From Roseicella sp. DB1501 (GTDB taxonomy: Bacteria > Pseudomonadota > Alphaproteobacteria > Acetobacterales > Acetobacteraceae), in contig NZ_JABFHG010000013.1 in NCBI RefSeq assembly GCF_013112485.1, forward strand, positions 124,001 to 188,000: a stretch of 64,000 nt of DNA. The letters are read 5' to 3'. Position 1 is the stretch's first letter. Every line of letters begins with the position of its first letter. Positions 1 to 8,786 of the stretch are shown here, piece by piece. A program made the position numbers and the translations under genes. The notes beneath the pieces were generated by a model. That model ran no database searches and was not told the origin of the DNA. It saw only the letters and a program-made list of their open reading frames with translations.

Positions 1-750
1 GAGACGGTGCTTTACGAGGCGGGCGAGGGCGGGCTGGTCACGCTGCGGCTGAACCGCCCGGCGGCGCGCAACGCCTTCGACCTGGCGATGGCCGAGGCGA
101 TCGTCGCGCAGGCCCGGCGCGCCGCGGCGGATGGGGCGCGTCTGGTGCTGGTCCGGGCCGCCGGCCCGGTCTTCTGCGCCGGCGCCGACCTCAAGGAGCG
201 GCGCGGGATGGGCGAGGATGCGGTGCGCGCCCGCCGCCTGAAGGGCTTCGCCGCTTATGCCGCGATCGAGGCGCTGCCCATGCCGGTGGCCGCGGTGGTG
301 GAGGGGCCGGCGATCGGCTCGGGCTGCGAGATCGCCGCCGCCTGCGACTTCGTCGTGGCGACGCCGGCGGCGAGCTTCCGCACGCCGGAGGCGCTGCGCG
401 GCACGGTCGGCGCGACGCAGCGCCTGCCGCGGGTGCTCGGCCGGCGGCTGGCCAAGGATATGATGCTCACCGGCCGCAGCCTCTCGGCCGCGGAAGCGCT
501 GGCGCATGGGCTGGTGACGCGGCTGGTCGCGCCCGAGGCGCTGGAGGCGGAGCTGGCCGGCCTCGCCGCTGCCATCCTCGCCGCGCCGCCGCTTGCCCTC
601 CGCCTCGCCAAGCGCTGCATTGACGAGGGGGCGGAGCGCGACCCGCGCGGCGCCCTGGCGACGGAGCTTCTGGCGATCGAGGAGAGCCTCGGCGCCGATG
701 AGTGGCGCGCCGGGATGCGACCTGGGGCGCCGGGCAGCGGGAGCCGGTAG
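1..750 (+). CDS. Enoyl-CoA hydratase/isomerase family protein (5' end possibly outside window)
   Basis: Crotonase-fold protein, probably hydrating or isomerising an acyl-CoA double bond in fatty-acid or aromatic-acid breakdown. The CoA/oxyanion segment reads FCAGADLKER. Both catalytic glutamates of true hydratases are present: one in GSGCE near residue 105, one in TPEALRG near residue 125. A GTG at 7 gives 247 aa, close to the usual 255-265. However, the frame is already open at base 1 (codons Glu-Thr precede the GTG), so translation may begin upstream of the window. The stop at 748-750 lies 34 bp from the convergent GMC oxidoreductase stop. The substrate cannot be told from sequence. Confidence 0.85.
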   Translation, partial: ETVLYEAGEGGLVTLRLNRPAARNAFDLAMAEAIVAQARRAAADGARLVLVRAAGPVFCAGADLKERRGMGEDAVRARRLKGFAAYAAIEALPMPVAAVVEGPAIGSGCEIAAACDFVVATPAASFRTPEALRGTVGATQRLPRVLGRRLAKDMMLTGRSLSAAEALAHGLVTRLVAPEALEAELAGLAAAILAAPPLALRLAKRCIDEGAERDPRGALATELLAIEESLGADEWRAGMRPGAPGSGSR

Positions 751-783
751 GCGTGGCGCCGCCGCGGCCCCTCGGTGCCCGGC

Positions 784-2409
784 TTATGCCGCCAGCTTCC
801 GCCGCGCTGCGGCCTTCACCAGGTCGGCGCATTTCTCGCCGATCATGATGGAGGGCGCGTTGGTGTTGCCGGAGACGACGGTCGGCATGATCGCGGCATC
901 CGCCACCCGCAGCCCCTCAATGCCGCGCACCCGCAGCTCCGGATCCACCACGCTCGCCGGGTCGCCGCCCATGCGGCAGGTGCCGCTCGGGTGGTAGATC
1001 GTGGTGCCGGTGCGGCGGATGAAGTCGAGCACATCCTCGTCGCTGGCCGCCGCGGCGCCGGGCACCACCTCCTCCTCGACGAAGGGCGCGAAGGCCCGCG
1101 TCGCGGCCAGTCGGCGGGCGAGCTTGATGCCCTCCACCATGCAGCGGCGATCGGTCTCGGCGCTGAGGTAGTTGGCGTGGATCAGCGCCTTCTGCATCGG
1201 GTCCGGGCCGGCCAGGGTGATGGTGCCGCGGCTCTCCGGCCGAAGCTGGCAGGCGCTGATGGTCATGCCCGGGAAGTCGTGCAGCTCCAGCATCGTCTTC
1301 GCCGTGCTGAAGGGCAGGAAATGGTATTGCACGTCGGGCGAGGCGCTGCCCGGCAGCACGCGGGCGAAGAGCCCGGCGGTGCCGGCGCTCACCGTCAGCG
1401 GGCCGCTGCGGCGAAGCGCGAATTCGGCCCCCATCAGCGCCTTGCCCCAGAGGCTGGCGACGCGGGTGTTGAGGCTGCCCGGCCCCTTCACCCGGATCGC
1501 CAGCCGCGCCTGGAAATGGTCCTGCAGGTTGCGCCCGACCGCGGGCAGGTCGTGCACCACCGGCACGCCGACGGCGTGCAGGTGCTCGGCCGGGCCGATG
1601 CCCGAGAGCAGCAGCAGATGCGGCGAGGCGATGGCGCCGGCCGAGAGGATCACCTCGCGCTCCGCCCGGATGGTGAAGGGCGTGCCGCCCCGGGTGAGGC
1701 GCACCCCGGCGGCGCGCCGCCCCTCCATCAGCAGCCCGGCGGCATGCGCCTCGGTGACCACGGTGAGGTTGGGCCGCTGCCGCGCCGGCTTCAGATAGGC
1801 GGTCGCGCTGCTGCAGCGCCAGCCGCCGCGCGCCGTCACCTGGTAGAAGCCGGCGCCCTCCTGCTGCTCACCGTTGAAATCCGGGTTGCGCGGAAAGCCG
1901 AGCTCGGCGGCGGCCTCGATGAAGGCGAGGGCGAGCGGGTTGCGGTCGCGCAGGTCGGAGACGGCGAGCGGCCCGCCGGTGCCGTGCAGCGCCGAGGCGC
2001 CGCGCTCCTGGTCCTCGGAGCGCCGGAAATAGGGCAGCACGTCCTCGAAGGACCAGCCGGTGCAGCCGAGCTGGCGCCAGTGGTCGTAATCCTCCTTCTG
2101 GCCGCGGACATAGAGCAGCCCGTTGATGGCCGAGGAGCCGCCGAGGGTGCGACCGCGCGGCCAGGCGATGCGCCGCCCCTCCAGTTCCGGCTCCGGCTCG
2201 GTGACCAGATTCCAGGACAGGGTCGGATGGTACATGGTCTTGGCGTAGCCGATCGGCACGTGCAGCCAGGGGCTGCGGTCGCGCGCCCCGGCCTCGATCA
2301 GCACCACCCGGACCGAGGGATCCTCCGAGAGCCGCGCCGCCACCGCGCAGCCGGCCGAGCCGGCGCCCACCACCACGTAATCCGCGCTCTGCGGCACTGC
2401 CTCGCTCAT
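784..2409 (-). CDS. GMC family oxidoreductase (choline/alcohol dehydrogenase-like)
   Basis: FAD-dependent glucose-methanol-choline oxidoreductase, 541 aa, oxidising an alcohol to an aldehyde. The N-terminal dinucleotide fold reads VVVGAGSAGC (about residues 11-20). The FAD-attachment region has GGSSAINGLLYVRG, and the C-terminal active-site region has YHPSGTCRMG and NTNAPSIMIGE, holding the expected His and Asn. The frame is open up to 2589, but I chose the ATG at 2409 because the Rossmann motif then lies at the normal distance and the longer version would overlap the divergent oxidase gene. It resembles choline/alcohol dehydrogenases of soil Proteobacteria; no betaine genes are adjacent, so the substrate is open. 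Confidence 0.9.
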   Translation of the reverse strand: MSEAVPQSADYVVVGAGSAGCAVAARLSEDPSVRVVLIEAGARDRSPWLHVPIGYAKTMYHPTLSWNLVTEPEPELEGRRIAWPRGRTLGGSSAINGLLYVRGQKEDYDHWRQLGCTGWSFEDVLPYFRRSEDQERGASALHGTGGPLAVSDLRDRNPLALAFIEAAAELGFPRNPDFNGEQQEGAGFYQVTARGGWRCSSATAYLKPARQRPNLTVVTEAHAAGLLMEGRRAAGVRLTRGGTPFTIRAEREVILSAGAIASPHLLLLSGIGPAEHLHAVGVPVVHDLPAVGRNLQDHFQARLAIRVKGPGSLNTRVASLWGKALMGAEFALRRSGPLTVSAGTAGLFARVLPGSASPDVQYHFLPFSTAKTMLELHDFPGMTISACQLRPESRGTITLAGPDPMQKALIHANYLSAETDRRCMVEGIKLARRLAATRAFAPFVEEEVVPGAAAASDEDVLDFIRRTGTTIYHPSGTCRMGGDPASVVDPELRVRGIEGLRVADAAIMPTVVSGNTNAPSIMIGEKCADLVKAAARRKLAA

Positions 2410-2460
2410 CCGTTCCCACCCGTTGCATCGCAGCGATCCTGCGCGGCGCAGTGAAGCCCA

Positions 2461-2520
2461 GGGGGGCGCCGGGGGCCAGAGGGGGAGGCCAAGGGGGGGG
2501 ACCGGAGGGGCAGGCGGGGG
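2461..2520 (+). promoter_or_regulatory. Six-tract G-run cluster (G-quadruplex potential) between divergent genes
   Basis: Six runs of 4 to 8 G lie at 2461-2466, 2471-2475, 2481-2485, 2493-2500, 2507-2510 and 2516-2520, with loops of 4 to 7 bases, in the 163-bp spacer between the GMC oxidoreductase start (2409) and the FAD oxidase start (2573). This satisfies the usual quadruplex pattern with tracts to spare. Folding and any regulatory role are inference. Confidence 0.5.
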
Positions 2521-2572
2521 TTGAAACGCCCCCGGCCCCGGCCGAGGATGGGGGAGGAGGACAACGCCCGGA

Positions 2573-3982
2573 ATGACCCCGCTCGACACGCTCGCCGATA
2601 TCGTCGGCTCGAAGAACCTCCTCCGCGACCCGGCCGATATCGCCCCCTATGCGGTGGACTGGCGCGGCACCTGGCGGGGCGAGCCGGATGCGGTGCTGCG
2701 CCCGGGCAGCACGGCGGAGGTGGCCGAGGCGGTGCGGCGCTGCGCCGCGCTCGGCCTCGCCATCGTGCCAGCGGGGGGGCGCACCGGCCTCTCCGGCGCC
2801 GCGGTGCCGGCGGCGAACGGCCCGGCCTCGGTGGTGCTCTCCCTCGAACGCCTCAACCGCATCCGCGACCTCGACGCCCGCGACTTCTCCCTCGTCGCCG
2901 AGGCCGGCTGCGTGGTGCAGACGGTGCAGCAGGCGGCGGCCGAGGCGGGGCGGCTCTTCCCCATCCAGTGGGGCGCCCAGGGCACGGCGCAGATCGGCGG
3001 CATGCTCTCGACCAATGCCGGCGGCATCCGCACCCTGCGCTGGGGCAATGCGCGGGAGCTGGTGCTGGGGCTCGAGGTGGTGCTGCCGGACGGGCGGGTG
3101 CTGGACGACCTGCGGCGGGTCCGCAAGGACAACAGCGGCTATGCGCTGCGGCATCTCTTCATCGGCGGCGAGGGCACGCTCGGTATCATCACCGCTGCGG
3201 CGCTGCGTCTGGTGCCGGCGCTGCGGCGCATCGAGAGCGCCTTCGTCGCGGTGCCGAGCCCGGATGCCGCCCTCTCGCTCTATGGCCGCATCATGGAATG
3301 CGGCGCCGAGGTGGTCGGCTTCGAGCTCTGCGCGCGCTTCTGCCTGCAGATGGCGGAGCGGCACGGGGTCGGGCTGCGCATGCCGCTGCCGCTCGACTCG
3401 CCCTGGTACGTGATGGTGGAAATCGCCGCGGCGCATCCCTCGGTGCCGCTGCGCGAGATGCTGGAGGAAACGCTGGCTGCGGCGCTCGAGGGCGGCGAGG
3501 CGCTGGATGCGGTGATCGCCGAGAGCGAGGCGCAGCGGGCCATGATCTGGAAGATCCGGGAGGACTACCCGGATTGCGCCCGGCGCGAGGGCCCGGCGGT
3601 CGGCACCGATACGGCGGTGCCGGTCTCGGCGGTGCCGGCCTTCGTCAACACCGCCGAGCGGGAGCTGAAGGCGCGCTGGCCAGAGGGGCGCATGGCCGCC
3701 ATCGGCCATGCCGGCGACGGCAACATCCATCTCTCGCTCCTGGCGCCGGCCGGCTGGACCGACCGCGCCGCCTGGGCCGAGCGGGCCGGGGCGATGGAGG
3801 CGCTGGTGAACGGCATCGCCGTCTCCCTCGGGGGCAGCTTCTCGGCCGAGCACGGCATCGGCCAAAGCAAGCGGCACGCCATGGCGACGCACAAGAACCC
3901 CGTCGCCCTCGATGTGATGCGCAGCATCAAGGGCGCGCTCGACCCGGAGGGCCGGATGAATCCGGGGAAGGTGCTGCCGTGA
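2573..3982 (+). CDS. FAD-binding oxidoreductase, glycolate oxidase GlcD / D-2-hydroxyacid dehydrogenase type
   Basis: 469-aa flavoprotein of the GlcD/D-lactate dehydrogenase (vanillyl-alcohol-oxidase fold) family, oxidising a 2-hydroxyacid to a 2-oxoacid. The FAD_binding_4 domain covers about residues 38-175, with VPAGGRTGLSG contacting the cofactor and GAQGTAQIGG following. The C-terminal FAD-oxidase domain runs to the end and carries GHAGDGNIH (about 378-386), the conserved substrate/metal segment. The C-terminus FSAEHGIGQ...MNPGKVLP is canonical. It is divergent from the GMC gene and convergent with the CitE-like lyase 13 bp downstream. No GlcE or GlcF subunits are nearby, so it probably works as a single-subunit D-lactate or D-2-hydroxyglutarate-type enzyme. 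Confidence 0.9.
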   Translation: MTPLDTLADIVGSKNLLRDPADIAPYAVDWRGTWRGEPDAVLRPGSTAEVAEAVRRCAALGLAIVPAGGRTGLSGAAVPAANGPASVVLSLERLNRIRDLDARDFSLVAEAGCVVQTVQQAAAEAGRLFPIQWGAQGTAQIGGMLSTNAGGIRTLRWGNARELVLGLEVVLPDGRVLDDLRRVRKDNSGYALRHLFIGGEGTLGIITAAALRLVPALRRIESAFVAVPSPDAALSLYGRIMECGAEVVGFELCARFCLQMAERHGVGLRMPLPLDSPWYVMVEIAAAHPSVPLREMLEETLAAALEGGEALDAVIAESEAQRAMIWKIREDYPDCARREGPAVGTDTAVPVSAVPAFVNTAERELKARWPEGRMAAIGHAGDGNIHLSLLAPAGWTDRAAWAERAGAMEALVNGIAVSLGGSFSAEHGIGQSKRHAMATHKNPVALDVMRSIKGALDPEGRMNPGKVLP

Positions 3983-3995
3983 GTCGCAGCGCGGG

Positions 3996-4874
3996 TCAGC
4001 CGGTGCCGGCCAGCGCCGCCGCCCGCCGCAGCAGCCGCTGCGCCGCGAGATAGGTCGGCACCTCGACGAAGAGCCCGTCCACCTCGGCCCGGTCCTCGCC
4101 GCGCGCCCGCGCCGCCTCGAAGGCCGCGACCATGCGGCGGGCCTTCGCCACCTCCTCGGCCGAGGGCGTCAGCAGCCGGTTGACCAGCGCCACCTGGTCG
4201 CCGTTCACGATGCTCTTCGCCTTGAAGCCGAGGGAGCGGGCCCGGCGCAGATCGGCCTCGGCCGCGGCGAGATCGCCGAAGGTGAAGGGGCAGTCGATGG
4301 CCACCACCCCGGCGGCGGTGCATTCGAGCAGGAAGCGGCTGCGGGCATGGGCGAGCTCCGTGCCCTCCAAGGTCCGCTCGGCATCGAGATCGGCGGCGAG
4401 GTCCTCGGCGGCGATGAGGCAGGCGGTGACGCGCGGGCTCGCCCCGGCGATGGCGAGGGTGCGGACCACCCCCGCGGCGGTCTCGATGTTCGGCACGATC
4501 TCGGTGCGGCCCGGCGCCTCCTCCAGCGCGGCGATGGCCGCCTCCAGCGCCGCGACCTGGGCTGGCGCGGCGACCTTGCTCATCAGCACGAGGTCCGGCC
4601 GCCCCGCCATGGCGGCGGCGAGGTCCTCGCGGCCGCACGCCTCGAGCGGGTTGATGCGCACCGCGGCCAGGGCGCCGGCGGCGCGCCAACTATCGAACAG
4701 GTCGCGGCAGAGGGCGCGGGCGGCCGGGCGGCGCTCGGCCGGGCAGAAATCCTCCAGCTCCTGGATCAGCACATCGGCGCCAAGGCCGGGCGCCGCCCAC
4801 AGCACCCCCGCCTCGGCCCCCGGCAGGAACAACCAGGAGCGGCGCAGCGCCGGCGGGCGGCGCGGCCCGCTCAC
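3996..4874 (-). CDS. HpcH/HpaI aldolase / citrate lyase beta-like (CitE-like) protein
   Basis: 292-aa TIM-barrel protein of the CitE/HpcH family, which cleaves or forms carbon-carbon bonds of short CoA esters or 2-oxoacids. RSWLFLPGAE at the N-terminus is the CitE hallmark. RINPLE, IVPNIETAAG and KSIVNG supply the arginine, glutamate and lysine regions of the barrel. I chose the GTG at 4874 because it overlaps the TGA of the upstream M20 peptidase (GTGA), which implies translational coupling, and it places the LFLPG motif at the usual distance. The open frame continues upstream to 5462 but is antisense-shadow sequence inside the peptidase gene. No CitF or CitD is present, so it is not a citrate lyase complex. 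Confidence 0.87.
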   Translation of the reverse strand: MSGPRRPPALRRSWLFLPGAEAGVLWAAPGLGADVLIQELEDFCPAERRPAARALCRDLFDSWRAAGALAAVRINPLEACGREDLAAAMAGRPDLVLMSKVAAPAQVAALEAAIAALEEAPGRTEIVPNIETAAGVVRTLAIAGASPRVTACLIAAEDLAADLDAERTLEGTELAHARSRFLLECTAAGVVAIDCPFTFGDLAAAEADLRRARSLGFKAKSIVNGDQVALVNRLLTPSAEEVAKARRMVAAFEAARARGEDRAEVDGLFVEVPTYLAAQRLLRRAAALAGTG

Positions 4875-6286
4875 GTCGCGCGCCCGGCCAGCTCGGCCAG
4901 CAGCCGGGCATGGCTGCGGGCGCCCTTGTGCAGGCAGCGGAGCTCGAATTTCTCGTTCGGGCTGTGCACCTGGTCGTCGTTCAGCCCGAAGCCGACCAGC
5001 AGGCTGTCGAGGCCGAGCAGCCGTTTCAGGCTCTCGACCACGGGGATGGAACCGCCGCTGCCCATCAGCACCGCCGGCCGGCCGTATTCGGCGGAGAGGG
5101 CCCGGCGCGCCGCCTGCACCCAGGGGCTGTCCGCCGGCACCTCGATGCCCGGCGTGGAGCTGAAGACCTGCACCTCGGCCGTGCAATCCGCCGGCAGGCG
5201 CTCGGCGACGAAGCGGCGGATGCCCTCGGCCACGGCCTGCGGGTCCTGGCCGGGCACGAGGCGGCAGGAGAGCTTGGCATGCGCCTCGGCGGCGATGACG
5301 GTCTTGCTGCCCTCGCCCATATAGCCGCCCCAGATGCCGTTGAGATCGGCGGTCGGCCGCGCCCAGAGCCGCTCGAGCGGCGCGCGGCCCCGCTCGCCCG
5401 CGGGGATGGAGAGGCCGATCTCGCCGAGGAAGGCCGCCTCGTCGAAGCCGAGCGCCTCCCATTCGGCGCGCTGCGCCGCGGAGATCTCGGCGATGCCGTC
5501 ATAGAAGCCGGGGATCCGGATGCGGCCCTCGGCATCCTGCAGCTCGCCGAGGATCCGGGCGAGGAGGTTGATGGGGTTGCGCGCCGAGCCGCCATAGAGG
5601 CCGGAATGCAGGTCGCGCCGCGCCGCCCGCAGGTCGATCTGCGCATAGACCATGCCGCGCAGCCGCGTGGTGATGGCCGGCGTGTCGATGTCCCACATGC
5701 CGGTATCGCTGATGACGGCCACATCCGCCGCCAGCTCGGCCCGGTTGGCGGCGAGGAAGGCGTCGAGATTCGGGCTGCCGACCTCCTCCTCGCCCTCGAC
5801 CAGCACCGTGACGCGGCAGGGCGGGCCGCCGGCGACGGCGTGCCAGGCGCGGAGCGAATCCAGCCACATGGCGCACTGGCCCTTGTCGTCCACCGCGCCG
5901 CGGGCGACGAGGCGCGGCCCATGCCTGCCCTGCACCACCACCGGCTCGAAGGGCGGCGAGGTCCAGAGCGGCAGCGGATCGGCCGGCTGCACGTCGTAAT
6001 GGCCGTAGAAGAGCAGGTGCGGCGCGGCATCCCCGCCCCCAGCCCCGCCCCCTGGCCCGGGATGGTGCCCGACCACCACCGGATGCCCCGCGGTCGGCCG
6101 CACGCTGGCGGTGAAGCCCATGCCCTGGAGCTGGTCGCGCAGCCAGTCGGCGGCGCGCAGGCAATCGCCGGCATGGGCCGGCTGGGCGCTGATGCTCGGG
6201 ATGCGCAGCCAGTCGATCAGCCGCACCTCGGCGGCGGGGGCCTGCTGGTCGAGATGGGCGAGGATGGCGGGGATGGGGTGCGACAT
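4871..6286 (-). CDS. M20 family dipeptidase/metallopeptidase
   Basis: 471-aa zinc-dependent M20 peptidase of the long dipeptidase/CNDP-like branch. Metal ligands are visible: His in YGHYDVQP (about residue 94), Asp in GAVDDKGQ (about 132) and the Glu pair in VEGEEEVGSPN (about 165). The dimerisation domain lies between about 210 and 330. A Gly/Pro-rich insert with several Gly runs sits just before the first His motif; its DNA is correspondingly rich in long C runs on the plus strand. It is the first gene of a two-gene minus-strand unit with the CitE-like lyase. Substrate specificity (dipeptide or acylated amino acid) cannot be told. Confidence 0.9.
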   Translation of the reverse strand: MSHPIPAILAHLDQQAPAAEVRLIDWLRIPSISAQPAHAGDCLRAADWLRDQLQGMGFTASVRPTAGHPVVVGHHPGPGGGAGGGDAAPHLLFYGHYDVQPADPLPLWTSPPFEPVVVQGRHGPRLVARGAVDDKGQCAMWLDSLRAWHAVAGGPPCRVTVLVEGEEEVGSPNLDAFLAANRAELAADVAVISDTGMWDIDTPAITTRLRGMVYAQIDLRAARRDLHSGLYGGSARNPINLLARILGELQDAEGRIRIPGFYDGIAEISAAQRAEWEALGFDEAAFLGEIGLSIPAGERGRAPLERLWARPTADLNGIWGGYMGEGSKTVIAAEAHAKLSCRLVPGQDPQAVAEGIRRFVAERLPADCTAEVQVFSSTPGIEVPADSPWVQAARRALSAEYGRPAVLMGSGGSIPVVESLKRLLGLDSLLVGFGLNDDQVHSPNEKFELRCLHKGARSHARLLAELAGRAT

Positions 6287-6384
6287 GGCGGCAATTCACC
6301 ATGCTGCCGCGCCCTGGCCAAGCCGCGTTGCGCCGGCATCGCCGGCATGGGAGGGATGCCGCAGGGCGGAGCGGGAGGCGCGCG

Positions 6385-7380
6385 ATGAAGGTCTATCTGA
6401 CCCATACGCCGGAGGCGCTGGCGAATTATTACGGCGAGCGGGCGCTGGCCGCGCTGCGCCGGGTGGCGGAGGTGCGGCTGAACGAGAGCGGCGAACACCC
6501 CTCCGGCCGCGCCCTGGCCGAGGCGGCGGCGGGTTGCGAGGCGATCATCAGCTACCGCCAGTCGCCGGGCGAGGCGGCGACCTTCGCGCATGCCCCGGAC
6601 CTCGTCGCCTTCCTCCGCTGCGCCGTCGATATCCGCAACGTCGATGTCGCGGCGGCGAGCGCGGCGGGCGTGCTGGTGACGCATGCGACGCCCGGCTTCA
6701 TCCCCGCGGTCGCCGAGCTCGTGCTCGGGCAGATGGTCGATCTGGCGCGTGGCATCGGCGCGGCGAGCGCCGCCTATCATCGCGGCGAGGTGCCGCCGGC
6801 GCGGATGGGCCGGCAGCTCGCCGGCAGCACGCTCGGCATCATCGGCTACGGCGCCATCGGCCGCTACCTGGCGCCGCTCGGCCTGGCGCTCGGCATGCGG
6901 GTGCTGGTGGCCGACCCGAAGGCGCGGCCGGAGGATGCGCGGATCGAGCACCATCCGCTGGAGCGGCTACTGGCCGAGAGCGACATCGTGGTCTGCCTCG
7001 CCGTGGCGACGGCCGAGACGGAGAACCTGCTGGATGCCGCCGCCTTCGCGCGCATGAAGCGCGGCGCGCTTTTCCTCAACCCCTCGCGCGGCAACCTCGT
7101 GGACGAGGCGGCGCTGCTCGCGGCGCTCGAGAGCGGGCAGCTCGGCGGCGTCGCCATGGATGTCGGCCGGGCGCCGGACCAGATGCCGACGCCCGCGCTG
7201 GCGCGGCACTCGAAGGTGGTGGCGACGCCGCATATCGGCGGGCTGACGCCGCAGGCGATCGAGCACCAGGCCTTCGACACGGTGCGGCAGGTGACGGCGC
7301 TGGCCGAGGGTCGGCTGCCCGAGCATGCTGTCAATGCGGCGGCCGCGACGCGGCTTGCCCGGCTCGGCATGAAGGTCTGA
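6385..7380 (+). CDS. D-isomer specific 2-hydroxyacid dehydrogenase, NAD-binding
   Basis: 331-aa NAD(P)-dependent dehydrogenase of the phosphoglycerate/formate dehydrogenase superfamily. The nucleotide-binding loop GIIGYGAIG is near residue 152, FLNPSRGNLVDEAAL near 230 is the second family signature, and the catalytic His is in TPHIGGLT near 281. The ATG at 6385 follows a GGGAGG ribosome site at about 6372-6377; an earlier in-frame TTG at 6301 would add a low-quality Arg-rich leader, so I rejected it. The gene is divergent from the M20 peptidase. Together with the FAD 2-hydroxyacid oxidase this part of the window is rich in hydroxyacid chemistry. Confidence 0.9.
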   Translation: MKVYLTHTPEALANYYGERALAALRRVAEVRLNESGEHPSGRALAEAAAGCEAIISYRQSPGEAATFAHAPDLVAFLRCAVDIRNVDVAAASAAGVLVTHATPGFIPAVAELVLGQMVDLARGIGAASAAYHRGEVPPARMGRQLAGSTLGIIGYGAIGRYLAPLGLALGMRVLVADPKARPEDARIEHHPLERLLAESDIVVCLAVATAETENLLDAAAFARMKRGALFLNPSRGNLVDEAALLAALESGQLGGVAMDVGRAPDQMPTPALARHSKVVATPHIGGLTPQAIEHQAFDTVRQVTALAEGRLPEHAVNAAAATRLARLGMKV

Positions 7381-7398
7381 GGCGCGAGCCGGCCCGGC

Positions 7399-7821
7399 TC
7401 AGCGCCCCTCGGCCTGGGCGCGGAGGCACGCCTCGCTCGCCGCCAGCTTGGGCGTCAGGAGCTCGCCGAACTCCTCCAGCTCGTAGATCGGGCGGATCTC
7501 GATCTCGCTCGGGCCGGGCATCGGGTTGGGGCAGCGTTGCGCCCAGGCGAGCGCCTCCTCCATGTCGCGGACCTTCCAGATCCAGAAGCCGGCGACGAGC
7601 TCGCCGGTCGCCGAGAAGGGCCCGTCGATAACCCGTCGCGCCTCGCCCTCGAAGGCGACGCGCTTGCCGCGCGAGGAGGGGTGCAGCCCCTCCCCGGCGA
7701 GCAGCAGCCCCGCCGCGGCCAGCTGTTCGTTGAAGTGGCCCATCGCGGCGAGCAGCTCGGGCGAGGGCAGGGCGCCTGCCTCGCTCTCGGCGGTCGCCTT
7801 CACCAGCACCATCACGCGCAT
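7399..7821 (-). CDS. YCII-related / DGPF-domain protein
   Basis: 140-aa protein of the YCII/DGPF dimeric alpha-beta barrel family. The motifs are MRVMVLVKAT at the start, the FNEQL helix, VIDGPF (the DGPF motif) in the middle and ELVAGFWIWKV in the core strand. The biochemical function of the family is largely unknown; members often neighbour ECF sigma factors or HxlR regulators. It is the last of three small minus-strand genes (with two VOC proteins) that face away from the HxlR regulator at 8825, so common regulation is likely. Confidence 0.85.
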   Translation of the reverse strand: MRVMVLVKATAESEAGALPSPELLAAMGHFNEQLAAAGLLLAGEGLHPSSRGKRVAFEGEARRVIDGPFSATGELVAGFWIWKVRDMEEALAWAQRCPNPMPGPSEIEIRPIYELEEFGELLTPKLAASEACLRAQAEGR

Positions 7822-7861
7822 CGTGGCGTCTCCTTCCCTTGCGTTCGGGGCGGGTCCCGGC

Positions 7862-8335
7862 TCACGCCGTGCCGTCGAAGGCCCGCTGCAGCGTGGCGAG
7901 GTCGAGCTTCACCATGCCCTGGATCGCCTGCATGAGCCGTCCGGCCTGCACCGCATCGGCCGTGTTCAGCAGCGTGCCGACCGGCTCGGGCACGATCTGC
8001 CAGGAGATGCCGAAGCGGTCCTTCAGCCAGCCGCAGGCGACCGGCGCGCCGCCCTGCAGCAGCCCCTCCCAGATCCGGTCCAGCGCCGCCTGGTCCGGCA
8101 GGGTGAGGAAAAGGGAGAGGGCATGGCTGTGCTGCGCCTCGCCGCGCGGGTTGAACAGCATCACCTCCAGCCCGGCGAGGCGGAGGGTGACGGCGACGAG
8201 ATCGCCGCCCGCGCCCATGCGCATCTCGCCGCGCCGCTCGGCGGCAAGGCCGGCCGCGCGGAAGGTGTCGAGGTAGAAGGCGGCGGCCTCCTCGGCGCGC
8301 TCGGGGAGCCAGAGGCAGGGGGTCAGGCCCGGCAT
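7862..8335 (-). CDS. VOC family protein, PhnB / 3-demethylubiquinone methyltransferase-like
   Basis: 157-aa PhnB-like member of the vicinal-oxygen-chelate superfamily. The start MPGLTPCLWLP and the segment AEEAAAFYLDTF are typical, as is the C-terminal FGISWQIVPEPVG block, which is why such proteins are often mislabelled as demethylubiquinone methyltransferases. Start chosen at the ATG at 8335, 4 bp after the stop of the upstream VOC gene; the open frame to 8431 lies inside that gene. It is probably co-transcribed with the neighbours on both sides. Substrate unknown. Confidence 0.85.
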   Translation of the reverse strand: MPGLTPCLWLPERAEEAAAFYLDTFRAAGLAAERRGEMRMGAGGDLVAVTLRLAGLEVMLFNPRGEAQHSHALSLFLTLPDQAALDRIWEGLLQGGAPVACGWLKDRFGISWQIVPEPVGTLLNTADAVQAGRLMQAIQGMVKLDLATLQRAFDGTA

Positions 8336-8339
8336 CGGC

Positions 8340-8762
8340 TCAGCCCTTCGCCATGGCGGCCTTCGCCGCCTCCATGTCCATCCACATGACCTCCCAGATA
8401 TGGCCGTCGGGATCCTCGAAGCTGCGGCCATACATGCAGCCGTGGTCGATCTTCAGCCCGGGATCGACCGCGCCGCCGGCAGCGCCGGCGCGGGTGACGA
8501 TGGAATCCACCTCCTCACGGCTGTCGGCCGAGAGGCAGAGCAGCACCTGGCAGCTCGCCCTGGCATCCGCGATCGGCTTGCTGGTGAACTCGCGGAATTT
8601 GGCATGGGTCAGCAGCATCGCGTGGATGGTCTCGGAGAAGACCATGCAGGCGGCGGTGTCGTCGGTGAATTGCGGATTGTTGGTGGCGCCCACCGCCTCG
8701 TAGAAGGCGCGGGCTCGCGCGAGATCGGCGACGGGCAGGTTCACGAAAATCAGCTTCGTCAT
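8340..8762 (-). CDS. VOC family (glyoxalase-like) protein
   Basis: 140-aa single VOC-domain pair. It starts MTKLIFVNLPVADL, followed by the strand RARAFYEAVGA; DPDGHIWEVMW near the C-terminus is the conserved metal/substrate edge strand. The ATG at 8762 is preferred over an in-frame start at 8822 because it opens directly on the conserved first strand and leaves a 62-bp spacer to the divergent hxlR gene. It is the first gene of the three-gene minus-strand set VOC-PhnB-DGPF. Likely controlled by the adjacent HxlR protein (inference). Confidence 0.87.
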   Translation of the reverse strand: MTKLIFVNLPVADLARARAFYEAVGATNNPQFTDDTAACMVFSETIHAMLLTHAKFREFTSKPIADARASCQVLLCLSADSREEVDSIVTRAGAAGGAVDPGLKIDHGCMYGRSFEDPDGHIWEVMWMDMEAAKAAMAKG

Positions 8763-8786
8763 CCGGCGTTCCTCCTTGGATCGGCT

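Noticed and set aside
775-2454. 559-codon plus-strand open frame over the GMC oxidoreductase
   Set aside because: His/Gly/Arg-rich shadow; the minus strand carries all GMC motifs.
6031-6062. Dense C runs inside the M20 peptidase gene as a quadruplex regulator
   Set aside because: They encode a Gly/Pro-rich loop of the protein in frame, so coding explains them.
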